Shown piece after piece: positions 1 to 9,653 of a DNA stretch of 64,000 nt (the stretch's first letter is position 1; each line of letters opens with the position of its first letter). The translations under genes and the position numbers were made by a program. Source of the DNA: Silvimonas amylolytica (GTDB lineage: Bacteria > Pseudomonadota > Gammaproteobacteria > Burkholderiales > Chitinibacteraceae); assembly GCF_014645555.1 (NCBI RefSeq), contig NZ_BMLY01000003.1, positions 304,598-368,597 of the forward strand, given 5' to 3'. A model generated the notes under the pieces. It was given only the letters and a program-made list of their open reading frames with translations, made no database searches and was not told the DNA's origin.

Positions 1-2215
1 AACTGATGTATAACTGGCGCCGCGCGGCCAGTAGCGCCTCGAGCATCAGGTAACGGTCATCGTCCCGCCGAGAGCGATCCCCCGGCCGGTACTGGCCGGC
101 CGTGGCCAGCAGGTCAAAATCAGCACGCTGATTCTGGCGTGGGTAGTCGCCATCGTTCATGCCCAGCAGACACACCACCTGGAAGGGGATGGCACGCATG
201 GGCAGCAAGGTACAGAAGGTGACACCACCCGCCAGAAAGCGTTTGTCCAATGTCGGTTCATCCACCTGGCCCAGCCACGCTTCACGCAACACGGGCAGTG
301 ATATCGCATCGACGTAGCCGGCGAGCTCGCAGGCGTGCAGCCAGCGCTGCAACGCGGTATCGATGGCGATCAGCGTTAACCGTTCGCTATCATTGGCAGA
401 TTCAAAAAACGCTGCCAGCAGTGCTCGGCCGGCTTCGCTCCATTCTCCTGGCGTACGCGGTTGTTGCAGCGCTGCGCTCCATTGAATCAGTTGTTCTACC
501 AGTGCGGCCAGAGAACCGGCGACTGCGGCATCAAGGCCGCCTACTTCGCCATACGGTTCGATGCCCGCAAACGGGGCGTCATCCCCGCTGGCAAAGCCCA
601 GCAACATGCGGCGCAGGCCAAACAACCAGGAGTTCTGTTCGCCCACCGCAGCCAGCCCCAGTTGCGCACGTTGTTCGCCAGACAAGCCCCAGCGGACTCC
701 AGCGCCCACGCTCCACTGTGCCAACCGTTCCAGATCGGCCTCGGTAACACCAAACCTGCGTGCCAGCGCGGGGACATCAAACAGATCACGTACTTCAGAG
801 AGGCGGCAGCGCTGTTCAGGCAAGCGCAGCAGCCACTCCAATGCTTTAAGCAAGGGGTTGATGCCACGGTTCTTCTGGTCTGCAATCAGCCACGGAATAA
901 AGCGCGGATCATTGCGCTCGTATTGACCGAAAACAGCCTCAATCGCCGGTGCGAACGTTTCGATATCCGGCACCATGACCACGATATCGCGCGGGGTGAG
1001 CTGTGCTTGCGGATCAACCTGGGCAAACAAGTCCAGTAATTGATCGTGCAGGATTTCCACCTCACGCTGGGCGCTGTGGGCGACATGAAAGATAATGGAT
1101 CGATCAGCGTCGTTCACCGGAGTCTGTTCACCGTCTGGTGCTTGCAAATCACGGATGCGCGCCTGGACCTGCGCCAGCATGGTGGCGCCTGGGTTGTCAT
1201 CAAACAGGTCTATGCGGGTATCGGGAAAGCGTTGTTGTGCGGCGAGGGCGTCATCAAATTCATCCAGCATGCGCACAAAGTCCCGCCCCTGGCGGCCCCA
1301 GGCCGCCAGTAACGGATTGCTTTGGGTGTGCATTTCTGCAAGCTGCAGACGCGACAAATCTACGCCGCCACGCAAACCATGCCGGCGGCGTGCCGCGCGC
1401 AATAATTCGCGGCCGTCAATGATATCGGCCCAATGGAACTGACACGGATTAGGCACGGCCAGAATGACCTGACAGCGTTCGGCCAGTGCCGCTAGCGCGT
1501 GCAGGGTTTGCATGGGCAGGGCAGAGACGCCAAACAGCACGACGCGGCGCGGCAACGGGCTGACCGGCGCATCGCCGCGTTGTACGGCTTCGATAAACCG
1601 CGTGTGGATCGCATCGCGGCTGGTCTGGCGCAGGTTTTCAGGTACATCAGCCAGCAAGGCCCGCCACAGTGCGGCTTGCCAGCGCTGGTCTTCCTGTAGC
1701 GGCGTGAGGCTGCTATCTGCCCGGCGCAATTGATCGCGCCCGGCCGCCCAGTCAGTCAGCCAGTCGGCACGGTACACCTGGTACTGGTCGAACAGGTCTG
1801 CCAGCTTTTGCGCCAGTTGCCACAAGCGACCTGCATCGTTGTCGTGCAGGAACTGCCGCAGCGGCGCGAAATGGGGTTCCGCCAGATGCGTGGGCAAGAT
1901 GCGCATCAAGCGCCAGGCGAGCGGAGATTTATCCAGTGGTGATACGGGCGGCACTGCCACCGGTCCCAGCATTTTGCGATACGTGCGCCATAGAAATTGT
2001 GATGGCAACTGTACCGATGCTGCGGCGCTGATCCCGGTTTCCTGGGCCAAGGACAGCTTGAGCCACTCGGCAATGCTATTGCTCTGGACCAACAGAATTT
2101 CTTCTTCCAGTGGCGCCAGCGGGTGAGCGGTCATCCAGCTGAAAACCGTGGTACGCAAGTCTTCTAGCCGGTTGCCATGCAGCACCAGCAAACCAGGTGT
2201 GAACTGTTCAGTCAT
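1..2215 (-). CDS. recC: RecC, exodeoxyribonuclease V gamma subunit (partial)
   Basis: This is the non-catalytic subunit of the RecBCD helicase-nuclease, which processes double-strand DNA ends and recognises Chi. Reading the minus strand from the ATG at 2215 gives MTEQFTPGLLVLHGNRLEDL, followed by EEEILLVQSNSIAEWLKLSL, the typical RecC opening (HSNR-type motif, then a LVQS-x-x-hydrophobic-x-WL motif). The frame stays open to the window edge, so about 738 of the usual ~1,100 codons are visible and the C-terminus lies outside. RecB and RecD would be expected further downstream on the same strand, beyond position 1. No clear Shine-Dalgarno sequence precedes the ATG. Identity rests on remembered family motifs. 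Confidence 0.88.
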   Translation of the reverse strand, partial: MTEQFTPGLLVLHGNRLEDLRTTVFSWMTAHPLAPLEEEILLVQSNSIAEWLKLSLAQETGISAAASVQLPSQFLWRTYRKMLGPVAVPPVSPLDKSPLAWRLMRILPTHLAEPHFAPLRQFLHDNDAGRLWQLAQKLADLFDQYQVYRADWLTDWAAGRDQLRRADSSLTPLQEDQRWQAALWRALLADVPENLRQTSRDAIHTRFIEAVQRGDAPVSPLPRRVVLFGVSALPMQTLHALAALAERCQVILAVPNPCQFHWADIIDGRELLRAARRRHGLRGGVDLSRLQLAEMHTQSNPLLAAWGRQGRDFVRMLDEFDDALAAQQRFPDTRIDLFDDNPGATMLAQVQARIRDLQAPDGEQTPVNDADRSIIFHVAHSAQREVEILHDQLLDLFAQVDPQAQLTPRDIVVMVPDIETFAPAIEAVFGQYERNDPRFIPWLIADQKNRGINPLLKALEWLLRLPEQRCRLSEVRDLFDVPALARRFGVTEADLERLAQWSVGAGVRWGLSGEQRAQLGLAAVGEQNSWLFGLRRMLLGFASGDDAPFAGIEPYGEVGGLDAAVAGSLAALVEQLIQWSAALQQPRTPGEWSEAGRALLAAFFESANDSERLTLIAIDTALQRWLHACELAGYVDAISLPVLREAWLGQVDEPTLDKRFLAGGVTFCTLLPMRAIPFQVVCLLGMNDGDYPRQNQRADFDLLATAGQYRPGDRSRRDDDRYLMLEALLAARRQLYIS

Positions 2216-2281
2216 GAGTGGGATGCGTGCGCTCTGGGATCGGGGCGGGGATGAGCGTCAGTGTACCAAAGACTGCGATGC

Positions 2282-2617
2282 TTATTGGCCGGCTGCGTCG
2301 CAATCCGTGCGTTTGACGGGGGCACCTGGCCGGCCTTGGCCATCGACCGGGCGAGCCGGGACGCAATCGTAGTGCGTACCACCCACTATCAGTGTGGCGG
2401 TGCTGCACACGCCGGCTTGTTTCACGCCGATCAACTGCCGGGTCGGGCCATCTTCACCCAGGACGAAATGCCGCTGACCGGGGGCCAGAATGGCGGCAAC
2501 CGTCTTGCCAGGTGGCGTTTTGCCGTGGCTGTCATGGCAGGCCCACGTGTAGCGCTGGTCGGCATGGGCGGTGGCACAGAGCAGGGCAAGGCAAAGCGGG
2601 AGCAGAAAGCGCGGCAT
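2282..2617 (-). CDS. small secreted hypothetical protein
   Basis: A 111-residue protein with a clear Sec signal peptide (MPRFLLPLCLALLCATAHA, cleavage probably after AHA at about residue 19). The mature part is ~92 residues with four cysteines (WACHDS, AGVCS, YDCVP, RTDCD), suggesting two disulfides in the periplasm. It lies 66 bp upstream of recC in the same orientation but is functionally unrelated to it. I recognise no family; the Cys spacing and size suggest a small periplasmic or exported protein. Confidence 0.6.
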   Translation of the reverse strand: MPRFLLPLCLALLCATAHADQRYTWACHDSHGKTPPGKTVAAILAPGQRHFVLGEDGPTRQLIGVKQAGVCSTATLIVGGTHYDCVPARPVDGQGRPGAPVKRTDCDAAGQ

Positions 2618-2723
2618 GGTGGTGGGTCCGGATCGTCTCTGACTTAGTCTGGCATGTCGCGATACGGCTGCAATCTGCTTTTTGACAAGACTACGGTGTG
2701 GGCTGCGGGACGGCAGACGTCGT

Positions 2724-3626
2724 TCAGACTGGCGGCGCGGTGCTGCGTTGGCGCTGCAAGGTGAGCGCGCTATGTCCGCAGGTCAGCAGTACCGCGATCC
2801 AGATCGGCACATACGTTCCTAACCCGGCCATGGTGAAGGGTTCACCCAAAAACAGGATAGAGATAAAGAACAGCAGCACGGGTTCCACATACCCCAGAAT
2901 GCCCAGGACGCCCATGGGCAGCAGCTTGCTGGCTGCCAGGTAGAGTGCGAAGGCGGCGGCGGTCATGATGCCCAGTAACGGCAGCATGCCCCAGAGCGCC
3001 GGTTTGGTGATGAGTGCCTGGGTTGAATCGGCGTGGGTCAGCAGATACCACACTACAAACGGCACAATGCAGAGCACTTCCAGCAAAAAGCCGGCAACCG
3101 GATCAAGTTTGATCCAGCGGCGCAGCATCAGGTAGGGCGGGTAGCCCACCGCAGTGATCAGCGTGACCCAGGAAAATGCGCGGGTCAGCCAGAGTTCATG
3201 CATGACGCCGGCGGCGGCGAAGGCGACGGCGAGCCATTGCAGGCGGCCAGGTCGCTCGTGGTAGAACACAAAGCCGACCAGCACCATCACCAGCGGAAGC
3301 AGGAAATAGCCGAGCGAGACCTCCATCAGCCGGCCTGCTTGCGGTGCCCACATGAAGATCCATTGCTGGATGAACATCAAGAATGCAGCCAGCGGTACGA
3401 CCCACCACAAGCGCGGTTCACGCTTGAAGCGGCCCAGTAAGGCCTTGAAGCGCCCGATCTGACCCAGCAGCATCAAGGCCACGAGCATGGCGGGGACTGT
3501 CCAGACGATACGCCAGGCCACAATGGCCATCCCGTCGAGCGGGCGCAACAGTGTGGAATACCAGCCCAACGTGGCAAAAATGATGGAAGCACTGGCAGAA
3601 AAGACGACACCGCGGCCGGAAAGCAT
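2724..3626 (-). CDS. rarD: RarD/EamA-family inner-membrane permease
   Basis: A 300-residue protein with about ten predicted membrane segments and two EamA repeats, the size of the drug/metabolite-transporter superfamily. Recognisable RarD signatures are a WRIVW segment near residue 30, an ASLGYF-type motif (seen as VSLGYFLLPLV), HERPGRLQWLAV mid-protein, and GYVEPVLLFF near the end. RarD relatives export small metabolites or drugs; the substrate is unknown. The start was taken at the internal ATG preceded by AAGAGGTG six bases upstream; the longer open frame is Pro-rich and overlaps the promoter of the divergent metallopeptidase gene. Confidence 0.82.
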   Translation of the reverse strand: MLSGRGVVFSASASIIFATLGWYSTLLRPLDGMAIVAWRIVWTVPAMLVALMLLGQIGRFKALLGRFKREPRLWWVVPLAAFLMFIQQWIFMWAPQAGRLMEVSLGYFLLPLVMVLVGFVFYHERPGRLQWLAVAFAAAGVMHELWLTRAFSWVTLITAVGYPPYLMLRRWIKLDPVAGFLLEVLCIVPFVVWYLLTHADSTQALITKPALWGMLPLLGIMTAAAFALYLAASKLLPMGVLGILGYVEPVLLFFISILFLGEPFTMAGLGTYVPIWIAVLLTCGHSALTLQRQRSTAPPV

Positions 3627-3804
3627 TGAAACACCTCTTGAACGAGCCGGCATGCTAGCAGTTTGGCAGTGCGGGCGGCTATCGAGGCTTTCGAGCATGT
3701 CGGCCGTCCGCCAGTTTTCCGCCGTAGCGCTATCGCCAGGGGGCATGGTGGCGGCTATGCTCCAGCCAATAGAACATCCAACAATCGCACAGGAGTGACA
3801 CATC

Positions 3805-4695
3805 ATGCGCTGGAATGACATGCGCGAGAGCAGCAACGTCGAAGATCGCGAAAGCAGTAGCGGCGGAGGCGGTGGTGGTGGCTTTGGAGGGGGTGGTTTG
3901 CGGCTGGGGATCGGCGGGATTATCGCTGTGGTGGCGGTGGGCATGCTGTTTGGCAAAAGCCCGCTGGAAATGCTGGGTTTGATCTCGCAATTATCGGGCG
4001 GTGGTGCGCCACAGGTTCAACAGCAGCAAGTGCCCGCGCGCCCGGTGAACCCGAATGATCCGGGCAAGGTGTTCGTGGCCAAAGTGCTGGGCGACACCGA
4101 AGATACATGGGGCCGTATTTTCAAGGCATCCGGCCGTACCTATCGGCCACCCACACTGGTGTTGTTTCGTGGATCGGTCAATTCTGGCTGCGGTTACACC
4201 ACGTCGGCAGTGGGTCCGTTCTATTGCCCCATGGACAGCAAGCTTTATCTGGATCGTGACTTCTTTGACGAACTCAATACCCGTTTTGGCGCACCCGGCC
4301 AGTTTGCAGAGGCTTATGTGATCGCGCATGAAGTTGGCCATCATGTGCAAAACCTGTTGGGGATTTCGGCCAAAGTGCAAGAACGCCAAACCAATGTTGG
4401 AAAGGTGGGTGCCAACGCATTGTCGGTCCGGCTGGAACTCCAGGCGGATTGCTTCGCTGGCGTCTGGGGGCATGATGCCGAGCAACGTCAGTTGGTGGAT
4501 GGCAAAGATATGGAACAAGCACTGGTTGCTGCCAATGCCATTGGCGATGACACGCTGCAGCGCAACGCCGGGCGCAGTGTTGCCCCGGACTCCTTCACGC
4601 ACGGGACGTCGGAACAGCGTCAGCGCTGGTTCCGCAAGGGTTTTGATACGGGCAGCGTGGACGAATGCAACACGTTCACGGCCAAGCAACTTTGA
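3805..4695 (+). CDS. ypfJ: YpfJ-type neutral zinc metallopeptidase
   Basis: A 296-residue membrane-anchored protein of the zinc_peptidase family. The N-terminus opens with MRWNDMRESSNVEDR, followed by a long Gly-rich tract (residues ~20-32) and one hydrophobic segment (~33-50). The predicted zinc-binding HEVGHH motif lies near residue 175, with a downstream RLELQADCFAGVW segment supplying the third ligand. All are typical of YpfJ, whose substrate is not established. The gene diverges from the RarD-type permease and shares a ~180 bp upstream region with it. Confidence 0.9.
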   Translation: MRWNDMRESSNVEDRESSSGGGGGGGFGGGGLRLGIGGIIAVVAVGMLFGKSPLEMLGLISQLSGGGAPQVQQQQVPARPVNPNDPGKVFVAKVLGDTEDTWGRIFKASGRTYRPPTLVLFRGSVNSGCGYTTSAVGPFYCPMDSKLYLDRDFFDELNTRFGAPGQFAEAYVIAHEVGHHVQNLLGISAKVQERQTNVGKVGANALSVRLELQADCFAGVWGHDAEQRQLVDGKDMEQALVAANAIGDDTLQRNAGRSVAPDSFTHGTSEQRQRWFRKGFDTGSVDECNTFTAKQL

Positions 4696-4829
4696 TCCGG
4701 CTAACCGCCTTGTGGCACGCCTGCTGCGATGGCCGTTTTGCCAGGCAGCGTCGCACTCGGGTAAGGTAATGATCTGCGCAGGGTGAAGCCACCCTGCCGA
4801 ATCAGTCCCTTGATGACCGGATAACTACC

Positions 4830-5015
4830 ATGTTCAAAACCCTGCTGTTGTGTACTGCTGTCGTTGCGGCGCTGGCCGCCTGCGGCCCTTCACCTGACGC
4901 CCCGAAAATTGCGCCAGAAGCGCGCAAGGATCTGGAGAAAGCCAAGGGGGTTGAAAGTACGGTGCTGCAACAAGACGATGCCGCCCGCAAACAGATCGAC
5001 GACGCCAGCAAGTAA
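4830..5015 (+). CDS. small lipoprotein
   Basis: A 61-residue protein with a lipoprotein signal: [18 protein letters not shown] carries the lipobox LAAC, so Cys18 should be acylated, leaving a mature peptide of ~44 residues. That peptide is charged and Asp/Lys/Gln-rich (for example [13 protein letters not shown]) and probably helical. It ends two bases before the GTG of arfB, which suggests co-transcription or simple compactness. No specific function can be assigned. Confidence 0.65.
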   Translation: MFKTLLLCTAVVAALAACGPSPDAPKIAPEARKDLEKAKGVESTVLQQDDAARKQIDDASK

Positions 5016-5017
5016 CG

Positions 5018-5443
5018 GTGAGCAGCCCGCGTTTACCCATTACTGCCCGGGTGTCGATCGGGCACGATGAATACACCATCACGGCCATCCGTGCGCAAGG
5101 CGCGGGTGGTCAGCATGTCAACAAAACCTCCAGCGCCATTCATCTGCGCTTTGATATCCGCGCCTCCAGCCTGCCGGAGCATTACAAGGCCGTCCTGCTA
5201 GCCATGAGCCATCACCTGATCACCCAGGAAGGTGTGATCGTAATCAAGGCGCAGGAATATCGCAGTCAGGATATGAACCGCGAAGCCGCCATCGCCCGGT
5301 TGGTGACGTTGATTCATGATGCCGGCGTGGTGCCTAAAGCCCGTTATGCCACCAAACCCAGTTACAGCGCCCGCCGTAAACGAACTGACCAGAAAGTGCA
5401 GCGCGGTCAGGTCAAGGCGCTGCGTGGCAAGGTCGATTTCTGA
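5018..5443 (+). CDS. arfB: ArfB (YaeJ) peptidyl-tRNA hydrolase, ribosome rescue
   Basis: A class-I release-factor-like protein of 141 residues that hydrolyses peptidyl-tRNA on stalled ribosomes. The GGQ catalytic motif is in [20 protein letters not shown] near residues 29-48, and the basic tail that enters the empty mRNA channel is visible ([20 protein letters not shown]). Length matches the family (~140). The start is a GTG two bases after the preceding lipoprotein stop; no strong ribosome-binding site is seen, so translational coupling is likely. Confidence 0.92.
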   Translation: MSSPRLPITARVSIGHDEYTITAIRAQGAGGQHVNKTSSAIHLRFDIRASSLPEHYKAVLLAMSHHLITQEGVIVIKAQEYRSQDMNREAAIARLVTLIHDAGVVPKARYATKPSYSARRKRTDQKVQRGQVKALRGKVDF

Positions 5444-5582
5444 ACCTTGACCGTCTGGCGCGGCAATGTTCTGCTGTCCTGACCTGCAAGTACAATCAGC
5501 AATAGCACTCGACCGCACATAATCCAATATTCCTTTTCACAAGCAGTGGTAAATCACGTTCAATGACGATGAGGGCTTGATC

Positions 5583-5774
5583 ATGGGTATTCTGGACACG
5601 ATTGGCGAAATTGCAGGCGCAGTGGCCGCAGTTGAAGCCACTGAAAAAGTTGACCCGGATGCGGGTTTGCTGACCAAGGGCATTGCCGCTGTCGCCGGGT
5701 TCAAAGGTGCAGAAAAGCTGGAAGAAGTGCTGGAAGAAAAGAAGGATGACGCGCAGCCAGATGCGAGCGCCTGA
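5583..5774 (+). CDS. 63-residue hypothetical protein
   Basis: A short acidic protein beginning MGILDTIGEIAGAVAAVEA and ending in an E/K/D-rich tail (EKLEEVLEEKKDD). A GAGGG-type ribosome-binding site (GATGAGGG) lies about eight bases before the ATG, and a strong terminator follows, so it looks like a self-contained single-gene unit. The amphipathic, Ala/Gly-rich N-terminal half could associate with membranes, but I recognise no family. Confidence 0.5.
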   Translation: MGILDTIGEIAGAVAAVEATEKVDPDAGLLTKGIAAVAGFKGAEKLEEVLEEKKDDAQPDASA

Positions 5775-5789
5775 ATTCAGGTCGAGATA

Positions 5790-5826
5790 AAAAAGCCGGT
5801 CGGCAGCAATGCCAGACCGGCTTTTT
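5790..5826. terminator. bidirectional intrinsic terminator
   Basis: Stem AAAAGCCGGTC (5791-5801) pairs with GACCGGCTTTT (5815-5825), with a 13-base loop and A/T runs on both sides. It sits between the convergent 63-residue gene and the chemoreceptor gene and can serve both. Confidence 0.9.
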
Positions 5827-5844
5827 ATTTGTGGGCAACCAGGC

Positions 5845-7920
5845 CTACAACCGGAAGTTGCCGACCAGCCGCTCCAGATTGGCAGCCAGTTCATTCAGCC
5901 GTTTGACCGAGGCGGCCATTTCGTCCACCACATGCCCGTTCCCCTGCGCCATATTGCTGATGCGCTCAACGTTCTGTGCAATGTCCACGCTGGCGGACGA
6001 CTGTTCGCGCGTGGCTGCGGCAATATCGACCATGCGGGTAACCAGATCGCCAGTGTGATTGCTGACCTGCAGCATCGTGCTGTTGGCTTCTTCGGTCACG
6101 CTGACACTGCTGACCACCTGATCGCGGGTACTGTTGACATTGGTGATGGCCTCCTGCGTATCGGTACGGATTGCATTCACGATATTGGTGATCTCGTGCG
6201 TGGCCTCACCTGTACGGGCAGCCAGTTTGCGCACCTCGTCGGCCACCACGGCAAAACCCCGGCCGGCATCACCAGCGCGCGCGGCTTCAATGGCCGCATT
6301 AAGCGCCAGCAGGTTGGTCTGTTCGGCAATATCGGTAATCACTTTGACAATGATGCTGACTTCTTGCGAGCGCTGCCCCAATTGGGCCATGCGTTCGGTC
6401 AGTGCGTTCATGGTCTGCGTCACGCTAACAATATTGCTGGCCACTTGTTGCACGGTTTGCGCGCTGGTTTCAGTCAGCTCGCCCGTCTCACGGGCTAGCG
6501 CTTCAGCCTGATTGGCGGTATCGGCAATGTGCTGAATGCTGACGGTCACTTCTTCCACACCTGCGGCAGTGGCGCTGGATGCTTCAGACTGTTGCTGTGA
6601 TGAACGCTTGACCGTATCGGCAGAACTGGCCAGTTGGGTGGCCGATTGCGATACCGCCTGGCTTTCCTGGCGCACCTGCACAAACATGTCGTGCAGGCTC
6701 TTGATAAAGCGGTTGAACGCGTCTGCGGTCTGGCCGATTTCATCGCGATTGGTGACAGTGATATGCGCGGTCAGGTCGCCCTGGCCAGAGGCGAGTTCTT
6801 CCATGGTGCCAGCAAGGCGGTTCAGCGGTCGGGTCAAGGCGGTGACCACAGCAGAGATCACCAGCAGAATCACCACCAGCGCCACGATGCCGATGATCAC
6901 CGCGATATTACGCAAGCGCACAGCCGGCGCTGTGATGGCGTCGGTGGGCACACTCACGCCCAGGGACCAGAACTGGCCGGTGTTGCCGATCTTGATGGCA
7001 TGGAAGAAATGTGTGTATTCCTTGCCTTCAATCTGGAAGTCTTCACCCGCTTTGACCTTGCCCACTTTGTCGGCCAACGGTGTGCCGGCTTCTACCGGTT
7101 TGCCCAGCACGGCCGGGTCCTTGGCGGCCACATATAAACCGCCTTCAGACAAGAGCGTGACGTAACCTGTCTCGTATGGATGAACTGCCGAGAGTTCTTT
7201 TTGCAGGTCGTCCAGCATCAAGTCAGCCGCGGCGACACCCAGAAACTTGCCGCTTTCGTCTTTGATCACATAGACCAGTGAGCTTTCCAGTGCCTTGATC
7301 GTGCCCACTTCATAGGGGAAGGGCTCGGTAATGGTGTCGCGCTGGCGCTGTTTGGGGACGTAATAAAAGTCGCCCCAACCCGGTTTTTCGTAATCCGGTA
7401 CGTAGGTTTCCGGGTGATCGTGGTACTTGGGAAATTCTTTGACCTTGGCGCTGTCGGTCATGTTGTCCGGCGCAGCCTTGCCGTCTTTGCGGATGATGTA
7501 CGGGATATAACGACCGGTCGGGTCGTTCCGTGGCCAATCCAGACGGTAGGCGTTGTCATCGCCATCAAAGGCGTTGGGTTCCCACACCATCCACAAACCG
7601 GTGACGCCAGGGGCGTCATCCAGCATGTGCATCATGATGTTGTCGGCCATTTTGCGATCGGGTTTGCCGGTCGCTTTCAACCCCATCATGGCGTTCGCCA
7701 GACGCCGTGGCAGCAGCAAAGTGCGGTCTAACTGGTTCTGTACGGTTTGCGCATAGCCGTTGGCTTGTTGTTGCGCCAGTTCAAAACCACTTTGCCGGGC
7801 GCTGTCGTAGCTCATTTTCACCAGCAACCCGACCATGACGGCAAAGCCGATAAAGATGGCGGCCCCGGCCACCACAATGATACGCGTGCGCAAATGCCCC
7901 CACTGTGCGCTCTGGCTCAT
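5845..7920 (-). CDS. methyl-accepting chemotaxis protein with dCACHE sensor
   Basis: A 691-residue transmembrane chemoreceptor. Order: first membrane helix (~13-35), a ~300-residue periplasmic dCACHE-like ligand domain (the segment [18 protein letters not shown] lies in it), second membrane helix (~345-365), HAMP (~366-420, [19 protein letters not shown]), and the cytoplasmic signalling domain with the conserved hairpin tip ([20 protein letters not shown]). It ends in VGNFRL with no visible CheR-binding pentapeptide. An AAGGGGA ribosome-binding site lies seven bases before the ATG. The adjacent polyamine/GABA cluster makes amines or amino acids possible ligands, but that is only a guess. Confidence 0.93.
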   Translation of the reverse strand: MSQSAQWGHLRTRIIVVAGAAIFIGFAVMVGLLVKMSYDSARQSGFELAQQQANGYAQTVQNQLDRTLLLPRRLANAMMGLKATGKPDRKMADNIMMHMLDDAPGVTGLWMVWEPNAFDGDDNAYRLDWPRNDPTGRYIPYIIRKDGKAAPDNMTDSAKVKEFPKYHDHPETYVPDYEKPGWGDFYYVPKQRQRDTITEPFPYEVGTIKALESSLVYVIKDESGKFLGVAAADLMLDDLQKELSAVHPYETGYVTLLSEGGLYVAAKDPAVLGKPVEAGTPLADKVGKVKAGEDFQIEGKEYTHFFHAIKIGNTGQFWSLGVSVPTDAITAPAVRLRNIAVIIGIVALVVILLVISAVVTALTRPLNRLAGTMEELASGQGDLTAHITVTNRDEIGQTADAFNRFIKSLHDMFVQVRQESQAVSQSATQLASSADTVKRSSQQQSEASSATAAGVEEVTVSIQHIADTANQAEALARETGELTETSAQTVQQVASNIVSVTQTMNALTERMAQLGQRSQEVSIIVKVITDIAEQTNLLALNAAIEAARAGDAGRGFAVVADEVRKLAARTGEATHEITNIVNAIRTDTQEAITNVNSTRDQVVSSVSVTEEANSTMLQVSNHTGDLVTRMVDIAAATREQSSASVDIAQNVERISNMAQGNGHVVDEMAASVKRLNELAANLERLVGNFRL

Positions 7921-7986
7921 GCTGATCCCCTTGTGTAGTTCGTACCCTGTTTTCTATGGGTTTAACCGTTTTACTTTAGGCGGCGT

Positions 7987-9534
7987 TTAGCGAAGTTGCA
8001 GGTGATCTTCCATCACGCGTGCCAGTGTGGAGAAATGTCGCGCGATGTCTTCATCCTGTACGCAGGCGTAGCCCAGCAACAAGCCGCGCATCGCGGCATC
8101 CGGGTGGCTGTAGTAGCCCGATAACGGCCGGGTGGCGATGCCTGCTGCCAGTGCGTCATGTGCCAGTTGGCGGTCATTCACCTGGCCCGGCAGGGAGGCC
8201 ACCAGATGCAATCCGGCCTCATCCCCGTAGACCGGGACATCCTGACCAAAGCGGCGAGAGATCTCGTGCAGCAAGGCTTCACGCCGGGCACCATACACAT
8301 TGCGCATGCGGCGGATATGCGCGCCAAAGTGGCCTTCGGCGATAAAGTCTGCCAGCACGGCCTGCTGTAGCAACTGCCCTTCGCGATACAACTCAGCCAG
8401 CGCGACGGCAAAGGGCTCAGCCAGTGCGGGCGGCACGACCAGATAACCAATGCGCAGACCGGGGTAGAGAATCTTGCCAAAGCTGCCGACGTAGATCACG
8501 CGATTGGCGTCATCCATACCTTGCAGCGACATCAGTGGACGATTGGCATAGCGAAACTCGCTGTCGTAATCGTCTTCAATAATCCAGCAATCCCGCTGGC
8601 GGGCGAATTCCAGCAACATGCGCCGCCGTGCCAGGCTCATCACCATACCCAGCGGATACTGGTGGGAAGGCGTCACCAGCATCATGCGCGGCGGCCTGGC
8701 CAGATCGTCGGCGGACGGGCAAATGCCTTCCTGATCGACCGGAATGGGTTTGAGAGACAGGCCGGAGGCCTGCATCACACTGCGCACGCCCCAGTAACAC
8801 GGGTCTTCTGTCCACACTTCATCACCCGGATCACACAGCAACCGCACGGCCAGATCGACCGACTGGTGAATGCCGGTGGTGATGATGATCTGCTCGGGTT
8901 CGCAGCGCACGGAACGCGCATTGCGCAGGTAATCGGCCAGGGCTACCCGCAACGGGGCGTGGCCGCCAGGCGGGGCGTAACTCAAGAGTTCTGGTTGCGG
9001 ATTGCGCATATGTCGCGCTTGCAAACGGCTCCACACGGCGGCCGGGAAACGCGTGACATCTGCCACGCCGGGTACAAATGCACCCCATTGCCGCCGCGAT
9101 ACGCCAGCCGACGCCACCAGCCGCTGTCCGCGCTGCGATAACCGACCTGTTTCGCCATCGGCATCGGTTGCGGCATTGCCCAGGATCTGACTGTCCGGTG
9201 AGCTGTCGGCCACGAATGTGCCGCTGCCGGTACCCGCCAGCAAATAGCCCTCCACCGCCAGTTGTTCATACACCTGAATGACGGTGTTGCGCGCAATACC
9301 CAGTTCCATCGACAACATGCGCGAAGACGGCAGCTTGCGTCCGGCGGGGAGCTCATGCGCCAGGATGGCTTCTCTCAGCAGGCGTTGCAATTGGCGGTAT
9401 GCGGGCTCTGCGCTGGCTTTATCCAGGCGCTGGGCAAGCCAGTCAGAAAGCAGGCTGGTACGCAAAGTGGCTCCATGGTTTGGAAAAAAATGGCTCTTCT
9501 GCTCAGAACCAAAGCTGAATATATTCGGTTTCAA
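7987..9534 (-). CDS. gabR: MocR-family regulator, GabR-like
   Basis: An N-terminal GntR-type winged helix (~residues 35-110, with LPSSRMLSMELGIARNTVIQ) is fused to a fold-type-I PLP aminotransferase-like domain (to residue 515). PLP signatures include EDDYDSEFRY and the Lys-bearing SFGKILYPGLRIGYL. GabR proteins bind PLP and GABA and activate the divergent gabT-gabD genes, which is exactly the arrangement here. The longest frame opens at a TTG at 9534. A second TTG at 9465, preceded by GGAG with five-base spacing, gives MRTSLLSDWLAQRLD, closer to the usual family start, so the true N-terminus is uncertain. Confidence 0.85.
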   Translation of the reverse strand: MKPNIFSFGSEQKSHFFPNHGATLRTSLLSDWLAQRLDKASAEPAYRQLQRLLREAILAHELPAGRKLPSSRMLSMELGIARNTVIQVYEQLAVEGYLLAGTGSGTFVADSSPDSQILGNAATDADGETGRLSQRGQRLVASAGVSRRQWGAFVPGVADVTRFPAAVWSRLQARHMRNPQPELLSYAPPGGHAPLRVALADYLRNARSVRCEPEQIIITTGIHQSVDLAVRLLCDPGDEVWTEDPCYWGVRSVMQASGLSLKPIPVDQEGICPSADDLARPPRMMLVTPSHQYPLGMVMSLARRRMLLEFARQRDCWIIEDDYDSEFRYANRPLMSLQGMDDANRVIYVGSFGKILYPGLRIGYLVVPPALAEPFAVALAELYREGQLLQQAVLADFIAEGHFGAHIRRMRNVYGARREALLHEISRRFGQDVPVYGDEAGLHLVASLPGQVNDRQLAHDALAAGIATRPLSGYYSHPDAAMRGLLLGYACVQDEDIARHFSTLARVMEDHLQLR

Positions 9535-9540
9535 TCCACG

Positions 9541-9563
9541 TAGCTACTGCCGGGTAGCTGCCC
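9541..9563. promoter_or_regulatory. candidate GabR direct-repeat operator
   Basis: The regulator-gabT gap contains an imperfect direct repeat, TAGCTACTGCC followed by GGTAGCTGCC. MocR regulators of the GabR type are known to bind direct repeats in such divergent gaps. Assignment is by position and repeat form only. Confidence 0.3.
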
Positions 9564-9653
9564 AAAATGTTTCGGCATGAGACTGAGACAGGTTTTGGAT
9601 AGCACGCCGGCCCTCATACAACGCAACACACGCAATTCACTGGAAACGCGACC

